Notes under the pieces: model-generated | Database searches by the model: none | The model's input: only the letters and a program-made list of their open reading frames with translations | What the model was told of the DNA's origin: nothing | Origin: Promethearchaeia archaeon | GTDB lineage: Archaea; Asgardarchaeota; Lokiarchaeia; Sigyniarchaeales; SOKP01 | Direction: 5' to 3' | DNA length: 64,000 nucleotides | NCBI GenBank assembly: GCA_029856145.1 | Contig: JAHQWK010000001.1 | Coordinates: 186,001-250,000 of the forward strand | Translations under genes and position numbers: made by a program | Part shown: in pieces, positions 18,517 through 28,023 of the stretch | Position numbering within the stretch: position 1 is the stretch's first letter | Layout: each line of letters begins with the position of its first letter

Positions 18517-18903
18517 TTATATTCGATTATTATCATACTCTTGAATATTAATTAATACAAATGAGATAATAATAGAAGGCATAGATGAAAAACTGTATAC
18601 TGGAGCAAAACAAGCAAAACCAAATAACCTAATTAAAAAAATAATATTAAAACCAATTCCAATAAGTAAGAAACTTAGTATAGCAGCTTTAAATTTTCTA
18701 TTAATTTGTTTAATTCTTACAGTAATTATTCCCGAAGTGACCATTAGTATGATTCTTATAAATTCAAACCACGGTAAAAATATGAATAATCCTGTATAAA
18801 CTATTTTACTTAATGTGATTGAGTTATTTATCCATAGAATCAGTATTAGATTAAGTAAAAATGATATTAGTGATATTATAAGCTTTAAATTAACCAATCC
18901 CAC
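18517..18903 (-). CDS. Hypothetical membrane protein
   Basis: A 128-residue hydrophobic protein with four probable helices, one basic loop (RIKQINRKFK) and a short C-terminal tail. It begins MGLVNLKLIISLISFLLNL. No family was recognised. Its stop codon abuts the stop of the convergent GT87-like gene without a spacer. Confidence 0.5.
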   Translation of the reverse strand: MGLVNLKLIISLISFLLNLILILWINNSITLSKIVYTGLFIFLPWFEFIRIILMVTSGIITVRIKQINRKFKAAILSFLLIGIGFNIIFLIRLFGFACFAPVYSFSSMPSIIISFVLINIQEYDNNRI

Positions 18904-19128
18904 TAAAAGGTTGTATCTCTGCCTATTATTTATTAATAAAATACACCATAGACTAATTTTATTAGAAATACTAATTCTTTAAGATTTATTTCTATTGTTA
19001 TCATAAAAAATTGCCAAAATTAATTGGATTTGGTTATAAATGTTTTTATATTTATATTCTTTAATAAGATTGTTTTATCCTTTAATTAGAAATTCCAATC
19101 ATAAAAAAAAATTTTAACATGATAAATT

Positions 19129-19758
19129 ATGTCTGAAAATGAAGTAATGTGTAGTAACTGCGGTACTCTCAATAAAAAAGATAGTATATATTGCGTTGAT
19201 TGTGGTGTGCTATTAAAAACAGCTATGAGTGATATGCTTACTACCACACCACCAACAAAGAAAGAATCTAAATCTTCATATAAAGAATTTAAGTTTCCTT
19301 ATAAAGTATTAATATACTTTGGCATTGTTGTAGTTGTAAATTTCATATTATCTCTCTTAATACTGATGGGATTTGCTTTAGGAGCAAATTCCTATTTTGC
19401 AGTTTTTTTTGGAGTATTCTTACTCTCAATGATAATCGTTGGTGTATTTTGGGGCGCAGCTAAAGCTGGTAGTAGTGATGCTGTAGAAGCTATAGGTGTG
19501 TGTGGAGGTATAGTCATTGCTAGTATAGTAATAGCACTTGCAATTCCTATTTACATTTTCACTACTTTGGCACCTATAGTTGGAGCAATAGCTGCCCAAA
19601 TAGGAGAAGCAATATCCAATGCAATTAATAACTTTTTTTCATCTCTGTTCGAAGATATTGAAATTCCTGGTTTTGAACCATTTTTATTTATTGGTTTATT
19701 CATAGTACTTTCGATATTTATTGTTTATAGGTACCATTTAGTAGCAAAAAGGAAATAG
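19129..19758 (+). CDS. Zinc-ribbon membrane protein
   Basis: A 209-residue protein. The N-terminus carries a zinc ribbon: CSNCG (8-12) and CVDCG (24-28). A polar linker with Thr and Ser (32-55) leads to four or five hydrophobic segments (about 60-82, 86-104, 123-150 and 182-200), ending in a basic tail. The zinc_ribbon_2-plus-membrane design is common in archaea and of unknown function. An 11-T run after the stop (19788-19798) is a likely terminator. Confidence 0.65.
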   Translation: MSENEVMCSNCGTLNKKDSIYCVDCGVLLKTAMSDMLTTTPPTKKESKSSYKEFKFPYKVLIYFGIVVVVNFILSLLILMGFALGANSYFAVFFGVFLLSMIIVGVFWGAAKAGSSDAVEAIGVCGGIVIASIVIALAIPIYIFTTLAPIVGAIAAQIGEAISNAINNFFSSLFEDIEIPGFEPFLFIGLFIVLSIFIVYRYHLVAKRK

Positions 19759-19787
19759 TTTTAATAATTAACATTATTTTTATTTCC

Positions 19788-19798
19788 TTTTTTTTTTT
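19788..19798 (+). terminator. Oligo-T archaeal terminator
   Basis: Eleven consecutive T residues 30 bases after the stop of the zinc-ribbon membrane gene, preceded by TTATTTTTATTTCC. Runs of T on the coding strand are sufficient for intrinsic termination in archaea. Confidence 0.5.
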
Positions 19799-19846
19799 CC
19801 ATTATAATGATCTAACCTGAATTGAAAAACCATATATGACTAAAAA

Positions 19847-20521
19847 ATGAAAGAAAACCAAAATGACCAGTTTTATTATCCTAAACCAACACTCCACTTG
19901 GATGGGAAAGCATATAGGTTTACGACTCTTCAAATATTTTATTTAATTTTTGGCAGTCCATTATTATCTATATTGATTTATTTATTTCTAAAACTTAAAA
20001 TTAATTACTGGATATATGAACTCACAGCTATACAAATAGTTAGTATCTTAAACCTAATTTTTAATATAAATTCAATAGTGATTATCTATTCAGATCCAAA
20101 TATCTTTCCCACAATATCTATACCTAACCATCCATTTAATGGGAATTATGCAATTACTACAAATTGTATCGCAGCTCATATTTTTGGCATTATGATTGCA
20201 ATCATTTTATTTATACCAGCATCAAAAGATTCTTCAAACAAAAAGGATTTTATTTGGAGAAAAATAAAGACATTAACAATTTCAATTGTAGGAATTTACA
20301 TTTTAAATATATTTCGAATTGCTTTTTTATTATTTTTTAATTATAACGGAATTCCATTTGAGTTCATTCATGAATCGCTATTCTTCTTATCTGCAGTTAT
20401 CGGAGCTTTATTTCTTGTTTTACTCCTTAAAAATTGGCAACCAGAATTATTTATCTCAATCTATTACTTGTATTGTTTAATTTCTCAAAGGAAAAAAATC
20501 AACAGTTTAAGCAATAAATAA
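19847..20521 (+). CDS. Archaeosortase/exosortase-family protein
   Basis: A 224-residue membrane protein carrying the family's putative catalytic triad in the right order: Cys107 (TTNCIAAH), Arg157 (LNIFRIAFLL) and His175 (FIHESLFF), with FIWRK between the first two, as in exosortases. The Cys motif lacks the usual CSG, so it is a divergent member. Archaeosortases cut C-terminal sorting signals of surface proteins and attach them to a lipid in the cytoplasmic membrane. About five hydrophobic segments are seen. A 26-residue membrane microprotein and a geranylgeranyl reductase follow, and a GT87-like gene lies upstream, which fits surface-protein or lipid modification. Confidence 0.68.
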   Translation: MKENQNDQFYYPKPTLHLDGKAYRFTTLQIFYLIFGSPLLSILIYLFLKLKINYWIYELTAIQIVSILNLIFNINSIVIIYSDPNIFPTISIPNHPFNGNYAITTNCIAAHIFGIMIAIILFIPASKDSSNKKDFIWRKIKTLTISIVGIYILNIFRIAFLLFFNYNGIPFEFIHESLFFLSAVIGALFLVLLLKNWQPELFISIYYLYCLISQRKKINSLSNK

Positions 20522-20594
20522 TTAATATGTTTATTTTTAATCAAAAAATATTACAATTTGAATGAATTTATTATATTCAATTTAAAACAAAAAA

Positions 20595-20675
20595 ATGTTT
20601 GTAACTAGTCTAATCATAATCTCTATCCTGGGTTGTGCAGGGATTATCGTACTTATAAAATTCAGAAACGAATAA
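20595..20675 (+). CDS. 26-residue single-pass membrane microprotein
   Basis: A frame from ATG 20595 to TAA 20673-20675: a short N-terminus, one hydrophobic segment (SLIIISILGCAGIIVLI) and a basic/polar end KFRNE. It sits between the archaeosortase-like gene (73 bases) and the reductase (12 bases before its ATG). The hydrophobic-then-basic layout is that of a PGF/PEF-CTERM sorting signal without the body of a protein. It may be a real small membrane protein or a translated leader of the reductase gene. Length alone gives little statistical support. Confidence 0.35.
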   Translation: MFVTSLIIISILGCAGIIVLIKFRNE

Positions 20676-20687
20676 TTATTTTTAATT

Positions 20688-21857
20688 ATGTATGATGTTG
20701 TAATTAGTGGTGCTGGGCCCTCAGGCTCTCAATGTGCCGAGGTTCTTACCAAAGCAGGTTTTAAGGTTGCGTTAATCGAAAAGGATACTAACTGGAGGAA
20801 ACCATGTGGAGGCGCCGTTCATTCTAGTGTTGTAGATCTCTATCCACAGATTAAAAAATTAAATATTCCAAAAATTTTAGGAGTTGTTATGTATTCAGCA
20901 GATTATCATAAGTTAGAATTTAAGGGCGAGGGTGATGAATATTCAATAATAATGGATAGATTAGAGCTCGATAATATAATGAGAGACGCTGCAGTTAATG
21001 CTGGAGCAGAACTTTTCGATAAAAACATATCATTTGATTTTTTGTTTAAAAATCAGAAAAAAATTGGTATAAAAACAAAATCTCCAACTGGTATCAAGGA
21101 GTACTATGGGAATTTAATAATAGTTGCTGACGGAATGAGTTCCAAATTAGCAATAAGATCCGGAGTAAGGCCGAAATGGAAAATCACCCAACTCGCAATT
21201 GGTAAATGTGCAATAATAGAAGGAAGTAATCAGTTAGATGAGGAATTTGTATATGTATATTTTAAACCATATCTAGGATATGGATGGATATTTCCATTAG
21301 GTAAAAAACGATTTAATATAGGAGTGTTTACTTTTGGAAAAGATAATTTAAATTATAATATACATGAAATTTATCAAGAGTTTCTTGGTAACCCAAACGT
21401 TAATAAATATATCCCAAATTCCACTTATAAGACTATATGGTCAAGTTCTTATTCTTTTCCAGCAGAAGGTGTATTAGAAAAGAGTTTATTTGCTGATAAT
21501 TTAATGCTTATAGGAGATGCTGGAGGATTCGTTTCTCCTATAAGTGGTGAAGGGATTCAAACAGCTGTAATCTCCGGTAAAATTGCGGCAGAAACAGCTA
21601 TAAAAGCTTTGCAAGAGGAAGATTATTCAAAAACTAATTTAAAAACCTATAAGACTAACCCTGAAATCAAAAAAATCATTAGGAATTTTAAACTGAAGTA
21701 TTCAATGATTAATTTCTTTTACGAGAATAATGGTAAAAATCTAAACAAAATGCTTCAACTATCTGAAAAAGATCCAGTGTTTAGAGAACAAGTAGTTAAC
21801 TTATTCACATATGGAGAAATGCCTTCAAAGGATTTTATACAAAAAATAAATGATTAG
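20688..21857 (+). CDS. Geranylgeranyl reductase family FAD protein
   Basis: A 389-residue flavoprotein that probably saturates isoprenoid double bonds, for instance in digeranylgeranyl-glycerophospholipids of archaeal membranes. Seen: the N-terminal Rossmann loop GAGPSGSQCAE (8-18), an acidic residue binding the ribose (VALIEKD), the family motif WRKPCGGAVHS with the Cys characteristic of the group, and a second FAD motif LMLIGDAGGFVSPISGEG near residue 270. It ends PSKDFIQKIND. A decayed, internally deleted copy lies at 16919-17065. The reductant is probably ferredoxin, but no ferredoxin gene is adjacent. Confidence 0.88.
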   Translation: MYDVVISGAGPSGSQCAEVLTKAGFKVALIEKDTNWRKPCGGAVHSSVVDLYPQIKKLNIPKILGVVMYSADYHKLEFKGEGDEYSIIMDRLELDNIMRDAAVNAGAELFDKNISFDFLFKNQKKIGIKTKSPTGIKEYYGNLIIVADGMSSKLAIRSGVRPKWKITQLAIGKCAIIEGSNQLDEEFVYVYFKPYLGYGWIFPLGKKRFNIGVFTFGKDNLNYNIHEIYQEFLGNPNVNKYIPNSTYKTIWSSSYSFPAEGVLEKSLFADNLMLIGDAGGFVSPISGEGIQTAVISGKIAAETAIKALQEEDYSKTNLKTYKTNPEIKKIIRNFKLKYSMINFFYENNGKNLNKMLQLSEKDPVFREQVVNLFTYGEMPSKDFIQKIND

Positions 21858-21926
21858 AAAAAAAAAATTAAACCCATCTCAATATATTCTCCCCTTATTT
21901 TCCCCTTATATCTAAAAATCGATACA

Positions 21927-21956
21927 TTTATATATGTCAGTTAATACTTATATAAT
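21927..21956 (+). promoter_or_regulatory. Two candidate TATA boxes of the grpE-dnaK-dnaJ cluster
   Basis: TTTATATATG (21927-21936) and CTTATATAAT (21947-21956) upstream of grpE both resemble archaeal TATA elements. The second would place the start of transcription about 25 bases further, at about 21978, inside the palindrome at 21967-21995. Confidence 0.45.
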
Positions 21957-21966
21957 AGTCATTGTC

Positions 21967-21995
21967 AAGTAAGTGATGACAACAATCGCTTACTT
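21967..21995 (+). promoter_or_regulatory. 29-base inverted repeat, candidate heat-shock operator
   Basis: The arms aagtaagtgat and atcgcttactt are inverted repeats (10 of 11 positions pair) separated by gacaaca. The element lies 50 bases before grpE and overlaps the start site predicted from the nearer TATA box, where a bound repressor would block transcription. It does not match the bacterial CIRCE consensus. A role in stress control is inferred from position. Confidence 0.5.
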
Positions 21996-22045
21996 ATAAA
22001 AAAACTTTTAATAAATGGGGTTTAAAACTCAAAAAAATTAAAAAA

Positions 22046-22756
22046 ATGAATTATAATTTTAGAAAAGAAATAGGAGATATAAGACCTATGGTATTTGAAG
22101 ATTATTTTGACAGGTTTATGAGCGAACGCGGTTCTCCGCGTAGTATATCAAATCAAATTTCAATTTCGAGAAGTGATTTTGAACAGCTTAAAGCGAAGGC
22201 GGAAAAATATGAGGCGTTAGTGAAAGAACACAAGAAAATAAAGACTCAAAACGATCGGATGCTCAAGGAACTCGATGATATGAAGGACGATGGGCGCAAG
22301 TTTAAAGAATTAATGGAAGAAAAGGAGAAATTTATGAATTCCCTTTTACGTGTACGCGCTGATTTTGAGAACTATAAGAAGCGTTCAGAGCGAGAAAACG
22401 GTAGGTATCGAGAACATGTTATGGAAGTTATTTTAAAAAAATTGATCGATCATTATGATGATTTAATAAGAGCATTAAACTTGCTAAAAGTGCTTGAGAA
22501 TATGGATGGTATTAAAAATGGCTTTGAAATAATAATGAAGAATTTTGAAAAATTGCTTGTTGAAGAAGGTGTAGAATCGATGAATTCGGAAGGTGAGAAA
22601 TTTGATCCCTATAAGCATGAAGCAGTAATAGTTGAAGAGGGTCGGAATGATCTCCCTGAAAATACGATATTAGAAGAAATAACTAAAGGTTATTACTTTA
22701 AAGATAAAGTATTAAGACCAGCAATGGTCAAAATCTCAAAAAAATCAAAATTATAA
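22046..22756 (+). CDS. grpE: GrpE nucleotide-exchange factor
   Basis: A 236-residue co-chaperone that releases ADP from DnaK. A long N-terminal coiled coil (about 50-110, rich in Glu/Lys heptads) leads to the family segment RVRADFENYKKRSERE, and a C-terminal beta domain contains FDPYKHEAVIVEE and the end motif KVLRPAMVKISKK. All fit GrpE. It is the first gene of a grpE-dnaK-dnaJ cluster, 58 bases before dnaK. The first 45 residues are longer than usual; Met12 (MVFEDYF) could be an alternative start. Confidence 0.92.
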   Translation: MNYNFRKEIGDIRPMVFEDYFDRFMSERGSPRSISNQISISRSDFEQLKAKAEKYEALVKEHKKIKTQNDRMLKELDDMKDDGRKFKELMEEKEKFMNSLLRVRADFENYKKRSERENGRYREHVMEVILKKLIDHYDDLIRALNLLKVLENMDGIKNGFEIIMKNFEKLLVEEGVESMNSEGEKFDPYKHEAVIVEEGRNDLPENTILEEITKGYYFKDKVLRPAMVKISKKSKL

Positions 22757-22814
22757 AATTTAAAATAAAAAATCAAAAAAAAAAACAAATTAAAATAAAA
22801 AAGAGTGATGAAAT

Positions 22815-24722
22815 ATGGCAAAAATAATAGGAATTGACCTAGGAACGTCAAATTCAGCAGCAGCTGTATTAATTGGAGGCAAACCAACAATTATTCCGAG
22901 TGCTGAGGGTTTAACCTTAGGTGGAAAAGCATTCCCTTCTGTGGTTGCTTTTACGAAAGATGCTCAGAGATTAGTTGGAGAGCCAGCAAGGAGACAAGCG
23001 ATCTCAAATCCTGATCGAACAATAACTGCAATAAAGAGAAAGATGGGTACATCCTATAAAGTTAATATTGATGGGAAAGAATATTCTCCACAAGAGATTT
23101 CAGCTATGATTCTTAGAAAGATCAAGGAAGATGCTAGTGCTTATTTAGGGGAAGAAGTTACTGATGTTATTATTACAGTACCAGCTTATTTTAACGATAA
23201 TCAAAGACAAGCTACAAAGGATGCGGGAAGGATTGCAGGATTAAATGTTAAGCGTTTAATTAACGAACCCACTGCCGCAGCGGTAGCTTATGGATTAGAC
23301 AAAAAAAATGCAAGATTAAAAATTGCAGTATTGGATCTTGGCGGTGGTACTTTTGATGTCACAATAATGGAGATGGATAATCAAGTATTTGAAGTGATTT
23401 CTACAGCAGGTGATACTCAATTAGGAGGTACAGATATGGATAAGATACTTGTCGACTATCTTGTATCAGAATTTCAGAAAAATGAGGGAGTCGATTTAAA
23501 AGGAGATTCAATGGCAATGCAAAGGGTTCGAGAAGCCGCTGAAAAAGCTAAAATTGAATTATCTACATCAATAACAACTGATATTAATTTACCTTATATT
23601 ACCGCTACAAGTGAAGGTCCTAAACACCTTAATATGACACTTACGAGAGCAAAATTAGAGCAACTAATTGAGCCAGTATTAAAGAGACTAGACACCTCTA
23701 TTTTGAAGGCTTTAAGAGATGCGGGGATGGCTAGAGGAGAAATAGATAAAACTATTTTAGTCGGCGGACCTACAAGAATGCCTGTCATTCAAAAGAAATT
23801 TGAGGACTTATTAGGCAAAACACCAGAGCGTAGTATTGATCCAATGGAGTGCGTTGCGATGGGTGCTTCTGTACAAGGCGGAGTTTTAACTGGAGAAGTA
23901 GAAGATTTACTATTACTTGATGTTACACCATTATCATTAGGAGTTGAAACATTAGGTGGAGTCTTTACAAAATTAATTGAAAGAAACACTACAATTCCTA
24001 CCAAAAAAGCTGAGACTTTCTCAACAGCAGCAGATAATCAACCAGCAGTAGAGATTCATGTATTGCAAGGTGAAAGACTAAGAGCAGCAGATAACATAAC
24101 ATTAGGTAGATTTCATTTAAATGGAATTCCCCCTGCTCCAAGGGGTATGCCACAGATCGAAGTAACTTTTGATATCGATCAAAATGGAATTATCAATGTT
24201 TCAGCAAAAGATAAAGGTACTGGAAAAAGTCAATCGATAACAATTACAGCATCCACTAAGATGTCTGATGATGAAATTGATCAAAAAATCCGTGAAGCTG
24301 AAAGAAATGCTGAAGAAGATAAAAAATTCAAAGAATTAACTGAGGTAAAAAATCATGGAGAGTCATTAATTTACCAAACTGAGAAACTATTAAACGAAAA
24401 TGAAGCTGTTATAGGCGATTTAAAATCAAATATACTTAATAAAATCTCTGATTTAAGAAGTGCGATGGAATCTGATGAAGTTAACAAAATTAAAACTGCT
24501 TCAGAAGCTTTACAAAATTCATTACATGAAGTCTCATCTCGAATGTATGGACAACAGCAGGGGCAAGGAGCTTATCAAGGTGCACCACCCGGAGGAATGG
24601 GTGAAGTACCCCCAGGAAGCACATATGGTGATCAAGGAAAAACCCAAGATGAAATTGAAGAGGAACAATTCAGAAGAGCTACAGGCCAAGATGATAATGT
24701 AGTTGATGCTGAGTATGATTAA
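22815..24722 (+). CDS. dnaK: Chaperone DnaK (Hsp70)
   Basis: A 635-residue Hsp70 that binds unfolded proteins in an ATP-driven cycle. Seen: [14 protein letters not shown] at the start, [13 protein letters not shown], the second phosphate loop [22 protein letters not shown], the linker [16 protein letters not shown], and a C-terminal lid ending in a Gly/Gln-rich stretch and NVVDAEYD. Complete and typical of bacterial-type DnaK, which some archaea, including Asgards, acquired from bacteria. It is followed at 73 bases by dnaJ, with T-runs between the two. Confidence 0.97.
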   Translation: MAKIIGIDLGTSNSAAAVLIGGKPTIIPSAEGLTLGGKAFPSVVAFTKDAQRLVGEPARRQAISNPDRTITAIKRKMGTSYKVNIDGKEYSPQEISAMILRKIKEDASAYLGEEVTDVIITVPAYFNDNQRQATKDAGRIAGLNVKRLINEPTAAAVAYGLDKKNARLKIAVLDLGGGTFDVTIMEMDNQVFEVISTAGDTQLGGTDMDKILVDYLVSEFQKNEGVDLKGDSMAMQRVREAAEKAKIELSTSITTDINLPYITATSEGPKHLNMTLTRAKLEQLIEPVLKRLDTSILKALRDAGMARGEIDKTILVGGPTRMPVIQKKFEDLLGKTPERSIDPMECVAMGASVQGGVLTGEVEDLLLLDVTPLSLGVETLGGVFTKLIERNTTIPTKKAETFSTAADNQPAVEIHVLQGERLRAADNITLGRFHLNGIPPAPRGMPQIEVTFDIDQNGIINVSAKDKGTGKSQSITITASTKMSDDEIDQKIREAERNAEEDKKFKELTEVKNHGESLIYQTEKLLNENEAVIGDLKSNILNKISDLRSAMESDEVNKIKTASEALQNSLHEVSSRMYGQQQGQGAYQGAPPGGMGEVPPGSTYGDQGKTQDEIEEEQFRRATGQDDNVVDAEYD

Positions 24723-24728
24723 ATACGA

Positions 24729-24751
24729 TTTTTTTTTTATTAATTTTTTTT
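24729..24751 (+). terminator. Oligo-T runs between dnaK and dnaJ
   Basis: Ten T residues (24729-24738) and eight more (24744-24751) immediately after the dnaK stop. Such runs can terminate archaeal transcription, so part of the transcripts may end here and lower the dnaJ level relative to dnaK. Confidence 0.4.
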
Positions 24752-24795
24752 ATTCTTTACTTAAAAATTATTATTATATAAAGGGGTTGTAAAAT

Positions 24796-25806
24796 ATGGT
24801 AAAAGATTACTATAAAACACTAGGAATTAATAAAGGAGCTTCAAAAGAGGAAATAAAAAGAGCATTTCGTAAAATGGCTCGTAAATACCATCCTGATGTT
24901 AATCCTGATGAGTCAAAATCAGGAGAAAAATTTAAGGAGATAAATGAAGCATACAGTATTTTGAGTGATGACAAAAAAAGAGAAATGTATGATAAATTTG
25001 GTGTTGTAGAAGGAGATTCTTCAACATATCAGAATTCGGGAGGAGCTCCAAGAGGCGCTAGAGTTCAGAGAAGCCCAGATGGTACAACCTATTACTATTC
25101 CACATCAGGTTCTCCTGGAGGATTCGATTTCAGTGAAATATTTGGGAATAAAGGTAATTCAAGGAATGGAACTGGTGGATTTGATTTTTTTAATGATTTA
25201 GGAGATATTTTTGACGTGTTTAATAGGAGAGGAGGAGGGAGCACACGAGCAAGATCTTCAAATTATAACAATCTTCCAAGAGAGGGGGATGATTTAAGAT
25301 ATGATATGGAAATAGATTTCATGGACGCATTTTATGGAGGGAAGAAAAAGGTTCAATATAAAGATCCCACAACCGGTCAAATGAAGTCTTTAAATGTAAA
25401 CATTCCAAGAGGGATCAAAGATGATCAAAAATTACGTCTAAAAGGGAAAGGTATGTTAGGAGAAAATGGAGGTTCTCCTGGTGATCTCTATATTGCTATA
25501 CACATAAGAAAGCATCCTAGATTTGAAAGGAGAGATGATGATATTTATGTGGAACAAGAAGTTTCTTTTACTACAGCAACACTTGGAGGAAAAATACAAG
25601 TGTCTGGAGTTGAAAAAACTTTGAATGTTACTCTTCCCCCGGGAACAAATGATTCATCATTATTAAGATTAAAAAATCAAGGATTTTATAAAATTAATTC
25701 AAATCAAAGAGGAAATTTATTGATTAAAATCAAAATTAAAGTTCCTGATAAATTGGATAGAAACCAGAAAATTTTATTAGAAAAATTACAATCTGTGGGT
25801 TTATAA
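24796..25806 (+). CDS. dnaJ: DnaJ-type co-chaperone without zinc-finger domain
   Basis: A 336-residue Hsp40 that stimulates the DnaK ATPase. The J domain (about 4-66) has the obligatory HPD at 32-34. A Gly/Phe/Ser-rich linker follows (about 75-160), then directly two beta-sandwich substrate-binding domains (about 165-330; [26 protein letters not shown]). The four CxxCxGxG repeats of true DnaJ are absent, so it is a class B, CbpA-like protein. It is third in the grpE-dnaK-dnaJ cluster and is the partner of the adjacent DnaK. Confidence 0.9.
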   Translation: MVKDYYKTLGINKGASKEEIKRAFRKMARKYHPDVNPDESKSGEKFKEINEAYSILSDDKKREMYDKFGVVEGDSSTYQNSGGAPRGARVQRSPDGTTYYYSTSGSPGGFDFSEIFGNKGNSRNGTGGFDFFNDLGDIFDVFNRRGGGSTRARSSNYNNLPREGDDLRYDMEIDFMDAFYGGKKKVQYKDPTTGQMKSLNVNIPRGIKDDQKLRLKGKGMLGENGGSPGDLYIAIHIRKHPRFERRDDDIYVEQEVSFTTATLGGKIQVSGVEKTLNVTLPPGTNDSSLLRLKNQGFYKINSNQRGNLLIKIKIKVPDKLDRNQKILLEKLQSVGL

Positions 25807-25919
25807 ATAAATATGGATAAAAGTTATAAAATAAAAAATGAAAAAATAGAGGAGAATTAATAATTGGTCTACAATTGTTTTATTATTTTTAAAAAAAATA
25901 AGATAATGAGGATGTTATA

Positions 25920-26813
25920 ATGGCTATTAAAACGAAAAATAATGAATTATTAAATTTATGCCCGGAATGTGGGGGTTCAATAATTCCATTGATTAGTACT
26001 GGAGATGTTGTATGTAATCAATGTGGTTTAGTTATAGATGAAAAGAATGTTGATTTCTCACATAATGGTAGGAGAGCATATACAAATCAAGAAAAAATTA
26101 GTAGAGAGCAAACTGGGGCTCCAATTTCTATTTTACTACCAGATATGGGATTAAGTACAGTTATAGATAAAAGTAAAATAATTAACCCTGATTTAAAAAG
26201 AGCTGCTAAATGGAATACTCGTATAACATGGCAAAAGAGAAATTTATTAATTGCATCTACGGAATTAAAAAGAATTAGCACCATTTTGAACTTACCTAAT
26301 TACGTAAAAGAAGATGCGATGCGTCTTTATATCGAAGCTTTTAAAAAGAAATTGCTGCGAGGAAGATCTATTAATGCTATGGTTGCTGCTTGTTTATATC
26401 TAGCATGTAGGAGGAAAAAACTTCCCAGAACACTTCAAGAAATTTTGAATGAAGCAGCAGTAAATTCTAAAGATGTAAGAAGAAGTTATGCAATATTAAT
26501 TAGAGAACTGAAATTAAATCCACCATCAACTAATCCAGTATCTCTTATTCCGAAGTACATGACAGATTTAGGATTGAACTCAGAAATTGAGCAATTAACA
26601 ACTAAAATTCTTAATGCATATAGATCAAAATTTTCTATTAGTGGTAAAGATCCAAAGGGTTTATGTGCTGGAGCAATATATTTAGCATGTAAACTTAAAA
26701 ATAAAGAAGTTACTCAACAACAAATTGTACAAGCAATTGGGGTTACAGAAGTCACTCTTCGCTCAAGATATAAAGAATTAAAAAATAAATTAAAGATATC
26801 TATTCCAGTATAA
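25920..26813 (+). CDS. tfb: Transcription initiation factor IIB (TFB)
   Basis: A 297-residue archaeal TFB that bridges TBP on the TATA box and RNA polymerase. The N-terminal zinc ribbon has C14, C17, C32 and C35 (CPECG, CNQCG). The B-finger/linker region (about 45-95) follows, and then two cyclin-like repeats (about 105-195 and 205-297) with the familiar ARGRSINAMVAACLYLACR-type helix seen here as LRGRSINAMVAACLYLACR. It stands alone behind the chaperone cluster. Archaea often carry several TFBs; whether this is the general or a stress-specific one cannot be told, but its place next to heat-shock genes is suggestive. Confidence 0.95.
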   Translation: MAIKTKNNELLNLCPECGGSIIPLISTGDVVCNQCGLVIDEKNVDFSHNGRRAYTNQEKISREQTGAPISILLPDMGLSTVIDKSKIINPDLKRAAKWNTRITWQKRNLLIASTELKRISTILNLPNYVKEDAMRLYIEAFKKKLLRGRSINAMVAACLYLACRRKKLPRTLQEILNEAAVNSKDVRRSYAILIRELKLNPPSTNPVSLIPKYMTDLGLNSEIEQLTTKILNAYRSKFSISGKDPKGLCAGAIYLACKLKNKEVTQQQIVQAIGVTEVTLRSRYKELKNKLKISIPV

Positions 26814-26939
26814 AAAAAACATATTTTTTTTCAATCTCTTTTCCCTTTTTAGACTACTTTTTGAGGAAATATAAAAATATAGATATTTCATTATTATTAT
26901 TTAGTTAAAATTATAATTAAACTCATTTTGATTGAGAAT

Positions 26940-27920
26940 ATGATTTCATTTAAAGAATTAGGGTTTTCAAATACCAAAAGGATGTTTGAAGTTGCCTTAG
27001 AAAGAAAATTTGCAGTTCCCGGATATAATTTTAGCAATTTAGAGCAATTGCAAGCTATTATTATCGGCTGTGGAGAAAGCAATTCACCTGTTATCCTACA
27101 AAATAGCCCTAGTGCCGGAAAATATGCAAATCCAATAATGGTTCGATATCTAGGACAAGGAGCTGTAGAAATGGCAAAAGACTTAGGGTATGATATACCA
27201 ATAGCTTTGCATTTAGACCACGGAAGTTCATTTGAGTTAGCTAAAAATTGCATAAATAATGGGTTTTCAAGTGTTATGTTTGATGGAAGCCATTTAAAAT
27301 ATGATGAAAATGTTAACACTACAAAAAAAATTGTTCATTATGCTCATGAAAAAGATGTATGCGTAGAAGCTGAATTGGGTGTTATTGCGGGTATTGAGGA
27401 TCATGTAAAAGCAACTAAACATTATTATACTGATCCGGAACAAGTTGAAGATTTTGTAAATAAGACAAATTGTGATTCTTTAGCTATTGCTATAGGCACA
27501 TCCCATGGGGCTTATAAATTTAAAGTTGAAAAAGAGGAAGACATTCCTGAATTACGTTTTGATATACTTCAAGAAGTTAGAGAACGGTTAGACAAATTCC
27601 CCATTGTTCTACATGGCTCATCCTCTATCCCTAAGAAATATATAAAGATTATTAATGAATATGGTGGAAAAGTAGCTAAAGCTTTTGGAATTCCTGAGCT
27701 TCAACTTAAGAAAGCGACTCAATATGGAGTTTGTAAGATTAATATCGCCACTGATTTCAGAATTGTTTTTACCGCTATGATACGAAAATATCTATCAGAA
27801 CATCCAAATCATTTTGGACCAAGACAATATTTAGGTTTAGCCCGCCAAGAATCAATAGAAATGATTAAGCAGAGAAATAAAGAAGTACTCGGTTCTGCTA
27901 ATCAAGCTCAATATATTTAA
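26940..27920 (+). CDS. fba: Class II fructose-bisphosphate/ketose-bisphosphate aldolase
   Basis: A zinc-dependent class II aldolase of about 326 residues (from ATG 26940; an in-frame TTG at 26928 would add four residues). It cleaves fructose-1,6-bisphosphate in glycolysis or makes it in gluconeogenesis. Motifs: FAVPGYNFSNLEQLQA, HLDHGSS with the catalytic Asp and first zinc His, ELGVIAGIEDH, GTSHGAYKF and VLHGSSSIP with the other zinc ligands, and INIATDFR near the C-terminus for phosphate binding. Most archaea use class I or bifunctional aldolases, so a class II enzyme points to bacterial-type sugar metabolism. Confidence 0.92.
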   Translation: MISFKELGFSNTKRMFEVALERKFAVPGYNFSNLEQLQAIIIGCGESNSPVILQNSPSAGKYANPIMVRYLGQGAVEMAKDLGYDIPIALHLDHGSSFELAKNCINNGFSSVMFDGSHLKYDENVNTTKKIVHYAHEKDVCVEAELGVIAGIEDHVKATKHYYTDPEQVEDFVNKTNCDSLAIAIGTSHGAYKFKVEKEEDIPELRFDILQEVRERLDKFPIVLHGSSSIPKKYIKIINEYGGKVAKAFGIPELQLKKATQYGVCKINIATDFRIVFTAMIRKYLSEHPNHFGPRQYLGLARQESIEMIKQRNKEVLGSANQAQYI

Positions 27921-28023
27921 TATGTTTTATGTTTATATTGAACCAACTTCTTGTGGCGTAAGATTATCAAACTTCATATTACCCTAAATAGCCACTTTTG
28001 AAAAAGTATAAATAACCATAATT

